64,000 bases of DNA from Cystobasidiopsis lactophilus (taxonomy: Eukaryota > Basidiomycota > Agaricostilbomycetes > Agaricostilbales > Chionosphaeraceae): NCBI GenBank assembly GCA_001599975.1, contig BCIO01000005.1:2094508-2158507 (forward strand). Reading direction: 5' to 3'. Under the pieces are notes generated by a model, which was not told where the DNA came from, did not search any database, and saw only the letters and a list, made by a program, of their open reading frames with translations. Position 1 is the stretch's first letter, and every line of letters begins with the position of its first letter. Both the position numbers and the translations under genes were made by a program. Shown here one piece after another: positions 59,508 through 64,000 of the stretch.

Positions 59508-60338
59508 TCACGCGATCGACAACAACCGGGCAAAGAAGAGGGAGACACACGTGGGCAAAGGGGGACGAGATCGGTAAGGAGGCTGAGTGGGCTTGAAGCT
59601 TTGGATGTAGCCCGAGCGGCCAGCCCTACGGTTCTGCGTGTGGGCGGCGGTGAATAATGCGCATTGCCAAGACTGCTTCCGGGACTAAAGCAAGAAACTC
59701 ACGCTGAGCCAGGTGCGCACTTGCTTGTCAGTCATGCCAGTAGCAGCGCAGGCCACAGCGATGGCTTGCGAGGAGGGGTACAGCGCGGCGGCGATGAGGT
59801 CCTCCAAGACAGAAATTTGCTCGACGGTGTAGTTGGTGCGCCTGGGCTTGGAGAGCGAGGGCTGCTTCTGCTGCTCGGGGTAGTGGTGGAAAGCGTAGGC
59901 CGGGCTGGTGGCGGCGTACTGCTTGTAGCAAGGCACGTTGTCCGAGTCGAGGTAGGTCTCGAGCGAAGGCTTTTTGGTGGGAGCGAATGGCATCGTCATG
60001 CCGTAACCGTAGCCCCCGCCGCTTGCAGAGGGGGAGTAGCCAGGCATGGGAGGGGGCGCGTAGCCGTACGACTTGTAGCTGGCGCTGGACGAGCTGGAGG
60101 CGGGCGAGAGGCTGCTGCCTCGGTTGGGCTCGAAATCGGCGTAGCTGTAGCGCTTGGGAGGGAAGCTGTAGCTGTCCAGGGTGTCATACTCGCTTTCGAG
60201 GGAGGGCAGCGCGGGGTGAAGGGGAGCGGCGCTGGCGGTGGCAAACGAGCGGCGCCTGTCGATGGGAGCCAAGCTGTAATCGCCCTCGTTGACGTGGATG
60301 TCGTGGAGCGAGGGCAGTCGGCGACTGAAGTGGTTCAT
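59508..60338 (-). CDS. Homeodomain transcription factor
   Basis: Two exons (60338-59703, 59633-59508) give 253 aa. The N-terminal 165 residues are Ser/Tyr/Pro/Gly-rich and probably disordered (for example GYSPSASGGGYGYGMT). The homeodomain starts at KPRRTNYTVEQISVLEDL. Helix 3 is TDKQVRTWLSNRRAG, completed across the intron 59634-59702. The spacing is the standard 60-residue type, without a TALE insertion. The recognition helix keeps the invariant Trp, Asn and Arg but has Leu and Ser where WFQ is usual. The short C-terminus is Pro-rich. No second homeodomain gene lies next to it, so it is not an obvious mating-type HD pair. Confidence 0.85.
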
Positions 60339-60928
60339 TTTGTTGACTGAAGGGAGAGCGCCCTGTTCTTTTTGGTGTGATGAGGGTGCGAGGGAGGTCG
60401 TCGCGATGTGACAAGAGCTGAAAATCCTTGGTCGGGGGAGGCGGGTCACATTCTCCGTTCAGTCGTCTTCCATCTCTCACCAAGGCAGCAGCCGCGAGAG
60501 ACAAGGTTCGTCGCAAGGCACGCTCACACACCATTTCAAAAGTCGAACCTTGTTCGTTAAATGCAATTCCGACGTAGCGTCGATGAGATCTCGTTGGGCT
60601 TTGAGTTCGGCTCGCTTCCGATCTACCTGTACGTGCCCAATGCAGAGGCCAGCAGACGCGCACATTGGAGGCCAGCGACTCAGCGGAGACGATCTCGATT
60701 GGCTCCCTCTTGACCCGTGCTTTCGGCTTGTGGCGGCAGCCTTCTCAGATTCCGGCGGATCGAGCCTGCTTTCGTCAAGGCCTTCAAAGAATAGAGCATG
60801 TTGTGGCGTTAGGACAAGAGCGCAAACCCACCACAACTTGAGCAGAAGTGGCGCTCGAGGTGCTGCCAGAGCTTGACGCCTCTTGTTACAAACGCTCATG
60901 CTCTGGATATCCTGAAAGGCAACAATCG
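60339..60928. promoter_or_regulatory. Divergent promoter region, homeodomain and Mpv17-type genes
   Basis: About 590 bp between divergent genes. Short frames on both strands show no family motif. Confidence 0.4.
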
Positions 60929-62208
60929 ATGGCACTGAGAGGCCTATCGCGGTTCTACACGTCGAGCTTCGAGAGGTTCGGCTCTCCGTCATGCCCCAGA
61001 TTTTGGCCGCTGAAAGGCCTTCTCGCGCACAGGCGCCCTCTGCTGACTCTGGCGGTGACGAATTGCGTGCTACAAGGCCTTGGAGATGCTGCTGCTCAAA
61101 CCCTGCCCGTTTTCGTTGGTTTCCCTTCGCGTTCAGGGTGTCGAAGAAGGACACCTCTAAAACTTGCCTTGACGAAAACAGCTGGGGACGGTGCCGTCTG
61201 AGACCATGGCCTGGGATGCAGCTCGCTCATTGAGATTCTTGACCTTTGGAGTGCGTTCCGACCCTCCTTGACGCGACCGGTTTTCCTCAGACGAAATGGC
61301 CACAGGCAACCATGGGGCCTTTGATCGGCAAATGGAACGTGAGTTTTCGCGCTCGCTGGGACTTTGGAGCCTCCATTGAAGTAGGGAATTGCAGCATTTT
61401 CTTGAACACCAATTTCCACTCAGGCCGACTGCGCCGCGGGATGCCAAAATCAAAGTCGACATTCCGCTCTCGACGCTCACCGTCGACTCTCCTACAAAAT
61501 CAGCCACCCATCACCTTCGACAGCGCAGCCAAAACCCCTTTGCGGTTTCTGAGAAGACCGTGCCAGCGCTCCCCTCGGATCCTTATGGCCCACCGCCGCT
61601 GTCGTCCAACCCAGCCGAGGAGGACGTGGGCAAGATTCGCCAGGTCGACCCACCGAAAGACATCAAACAACCTCCTGTCAGCTTGATCCAGCTGGGGAAG
61701 AGGTTGGCCGCCGACCAAATTTTCATGGCGCCCATCGGGCTGTTCATCTTCTTGATGGCCATGAGCTTGATGGAAGGCTTGGACATGGACGGCATCTCCA
61801 ACCGCTTCTCTGCTATCTACCTTCCCATTCTGCTGGTCAATTGGCAGGTGGGTGGCCTATTCGAGGCATCAAATGGCATTCCAGCTGAATTTGAGGCGCA
61901 GATTTGGCCGATTTGTAAATGGCTTGCTCCCTTCTTAGTCCATAGCTGAAGTCCTTCTTACAGTACAACTCTTCAACTTCCGTTACATGCCTCTGCGGTA
62001 AGTTTCCCTCCTTTACTGAAAGGCAGCTGCTGATTTGGCGCGAGTTCTATAGATATCGCGTCCCCTTCAGCGCCAGTTGTGGCATATTGTAAGTCCATAC
62101 GATGTCTTTATCTCCTGGGTACACTAGATTCATGGTCTTTATAGGTGGACTGTCTTCCTTTCCTACCAACAAGCGAAAGTAGCCACCGCATCGAAAGTCA
62201 TTGCATGA
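60929..62208 (+). CDS. Mpv17/PMP22-family membrane protein
   Basis: Inner mitochondrial or peroxisomal membrane channel-like protein (yeast SYM1 type). Nine exons (60929-60975, 61033-61108, 61182-61250, 61306-61338, 61395-61847, 61902-61914, 61964-61997, 62053-62088, 62145-62208) give 274 aa. Family marks in order are RRPLLTLAVTNCVLQGLGDA near residue 16, WDAARSLRFLTFGATMGPLI, KRLAADQIFMAPIGLFIFL and the C-terminal WPILQLFNFRYMPLRYRVPF, then GILWTVFLSYQ. A 90-residue insert rich in Pro and Ser follows the second helix. Exon 6 is a 13-nt micro-exon encoding IWPI. The N-terminus MALRGLSRFYTSSFERR could be a mitochondrial signal. Confidence 0.9.
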
Positions 62209-62411
62209 ACCTTGTCTCGATACCGCACCTGCTGAGGGCCATTAGAATACCCTTGCAATCCATCCATACCAACCAGAGTAGATCGCTGTGAACCACGGTT
62301 TCCTGAGGAAGTGGCGGTCGTCCCGACGCTGTCAACGCGACATTCTTCTCTTCCACGAAGTCGACAGCCCAATGGGGCCTCGTAGCCGGCCGATTCATTA
62401 GCTTTCAGAGA

Positions 62412-64000
62412 ATGTCTCTCGAGCTTTGGCGGATCGCAGGTCCTCAGCGCACCTTTTGCGTCGTATCGCCCGACCAGGCCCAAGTTCTTGTCCTCCGACA
62501 TGTGCCCTCGGACACGACGCCTCAGGTCGCCATCAGCTTCAGCCAGCTCAGCGTAGTTGACTTGAATACGCGGGCCAAACGCATCAGCCGGATCCAAGGC
62601 TGCCTGGGCCTGCTCCATGATGGCCAGGACGTGTTCCTTGCTGTCGTCGACTCGGCCGCCAACATCGGCAGCTTGGTCGACCAGGACGTGATGAGCCGCA
62701 TCATCGCCGTTAGCTTTCATTGCTTGTCCTCTGCGCTCTTCGACGGCGCCGCCGCGGACGTGGAAATCTTCGACCACACGCCGAATTTGCCTCCCCCTGC
62801 CCCCTTCGAACCGCCTTGCGCTGGCATCGCAAAGATCCTCACCAACGGCAACTTTTACTTTTCTTCAAGCGTGGACCTGTCGAGCAGACTGGAGGTGCGC
62901 ATGAAGAGGGGCAAGAACGACAGCAGCAACTACGACGCGCGCTTCCTCTGGAACTCCTTCATGCTCGACTCGCTCTTGGGCTTTCGGGCGGCCTTGACTC
63001 CGACAGAACGCAGTCAGTTTGACGCGGCCGGCTTCTTGGTCATGGCCATTCAGGGCTTCTGCGGCGTTTACGACATCAACATGTGAGCGTCGCTCCTTGC
63101 GGGCTGTTGCCTCACTAACCCACTCCATTCCAGGGGCGGTGTCTCTGGTCCATCGACTGTGACACTTTCTGTCATTTCAAGATTGAGCTGGCGCAGAGCT
63201 GGAACTCGCTTCAACACTAGAGGGATTGACGACGACGGCAACGTCGCGAATTACGTCGAGGTGAGATCTGGACTTTGCTCCAGAACTTGCAATGTTCTCA
63301 AACGGACTCATGTCTTGCAGACCGAAACCATCCTGCGGACGTCTATTATGTGCATGAGCCACGTGCAGCTCCGAGGCAGCATTCCTTGTATGTCCACTTT
63401 GCAGTCGCATTCTCCTTTCGCTCACAACATCTTTCGAAGTGTTCTGGGAGCAGCAAGGCGTCCAACCCTTTGCATCCAAGCTCACCATCACCCGCCCTCC
63501 TATCGCAACTCAGCCCGCCTTCGAAGCGCACTTTCGCGAATTGCTTTCTGAATACCCCAAGATTCACATCATGAACCTCCTGGGGACCAGAGACCAGGAA
63601 GCTCTTCTCACGCAAGCCTACGAGAGCCATCTGCGTCAGGCCATCGACAGCGATCAACTTTTCGCCAAAGGCGTCGAAATGACCAATTTCGACTTTCACT
63701 CCCGCGCTCGGTCTGGCGGTGGCATCGAGACCATTTTCGAGCAAATGAAGAGGGAGCCGAGAATCGTGGACACGGTGGATCGCTTCAGCTACTGCTTGAT
63801 CAACGCGGACGAGTCGTCCACCAAGACGAAGGAATTGGTCAGTGGGCAGGAGGGGACTTTCCGGACCAACTGCTTAGACTGGTGAGTGATTTTCAGTCTG
63901 CAGGTGATCCAGTGTTGAATGAAGACGTAGCCTCGACCGCACAAACGTCGTGCAGGACATTCTCTCCCGCTTGGCCCTTGAGCACTTTCTGCAAAACGTC
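62412..64000 (+). CDS. Sac-domain phosphoinositide phosphatase, 5' part
   Basis: The gene runs off the right edge. Exons in view are 62412-63082, 63134-63260, 63321-63387, 63440-63881 and 63931 onward. Visible Sac-domain blocks are [17 protein letters not shown] at the N-terminus, [14 protein letters not shown] and [16 protein letters not shown] (about residue 210). These are followed by [30 protein letters not shown] and the CX5R active site TNCLDCLDRTN. The second Cys codon of CLDC is split by intron 63882-63930. The family removes phosphates from phosphatidylinositol phosphates. The visible part fits synaptojanin-type (INP51-53) proteins as well as plain Sac proteins; the missing 3' part would decide whether a 5-phosphatase domain follows. 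Confidence 0.9.

Noticed and set aside
57389-60338. Mating-type locus (repeat peptide plus homeodomain gene)
   Set aside because: No STE3-type receptor and no divergent second homeodomain gene are present, and the homeodomain gene is single with standard spacing.
60550-60876. Plus-strand frame of about 108 codons between divergent genes
   Set aside because: No domain is present, an equally long minus-strand frame overlaps it, and it lies in the shared promoter region.
1-64000. Transposable elements, virus-like elements, rRNA, tRNA and CRISPR
   Set aside because: No reverse transcriptase, transposase, terminal repeats, spacer array or rRNA-like sequence was seen by eye. A tRNA could still be missed; a tRNAscan-type search would settle it.

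Overview
This is a fungal nuclear sequence, most likely from a basidiomycete. It is gene-dense, moderately GC-rich, and its genes are cut into many exons by very short introns (nearly all 45-77 nt). In almost every gene I could splice, removing these introns gives one open frame with the family's expected residues across each junction. The lineage within Basidiomycota (a yeast-like Pucciniomycotina or relative) is inference only. I saw no virus-like element, transposon, CRISPR array, rRNA or convincing tRNA.

Layout. 1-13 kb: a two-repeat Myb/SANT gene at the left edge and a near-identical inverted copy at 10.4-11.9 kb. Between them lie TFIIE-beta, an MTFP1-like mitochondrial protein, a possible small secreted protein, a cystinosin-type transporter, a YciI-domain protein and a fungal IQM-like protein. 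Scattered N bases and one 70-N gap mark both SANT copies as poorly assembled. 12.5-22.6 kb: core genes, namely a histone-fold subunit, UTP7/WDR46, the TRM732/THADA tRNA-methylation partner and NUP84/NUP107. 23.4-29.5 kb: a same-strand block that looks accessory, with a SnoaL-like protein, a zinc butanediol/polyol dehydrogenase, a Ser/Thr-rich secreted protein and an HxxxD acyltransferase. 30-43 kb: a GPI-type chitin deacetylase, V-ATPase subunit C, URB2 and a Sec7-PH ARF exchange factor. 44-56.6 kb: an unidentified multipass membrane protein, a GNAT acetyltransferase, an SFP1-like zinc-finger factor, splicing factor PRP17 and a secreted subtilase. 57.4-64 kb: a secreted tandem-repeat peptide precursor, a homeodomain factor, an Mpv17/PMP22 protein and the 5' part of a Sac-domain phosphoinositide phosphatase.

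Most of the window is housekeeping: transcription, splicing, ribosome assembly, nuclear pore, vacuole and trafficking. The most interesting locus is 57389-58322. It encodes a signal peptide followed by five near-identical units of about 33 residues, four ending in a Lys-Arg site. Each unit is its own exon and every intron is phase 0. The three middle exon+intron units are exactly 147 bp each. This looks like an undescribed Kex2-processed repeat peptide precursor whose copy number can change by whole exons without breaking the frame.
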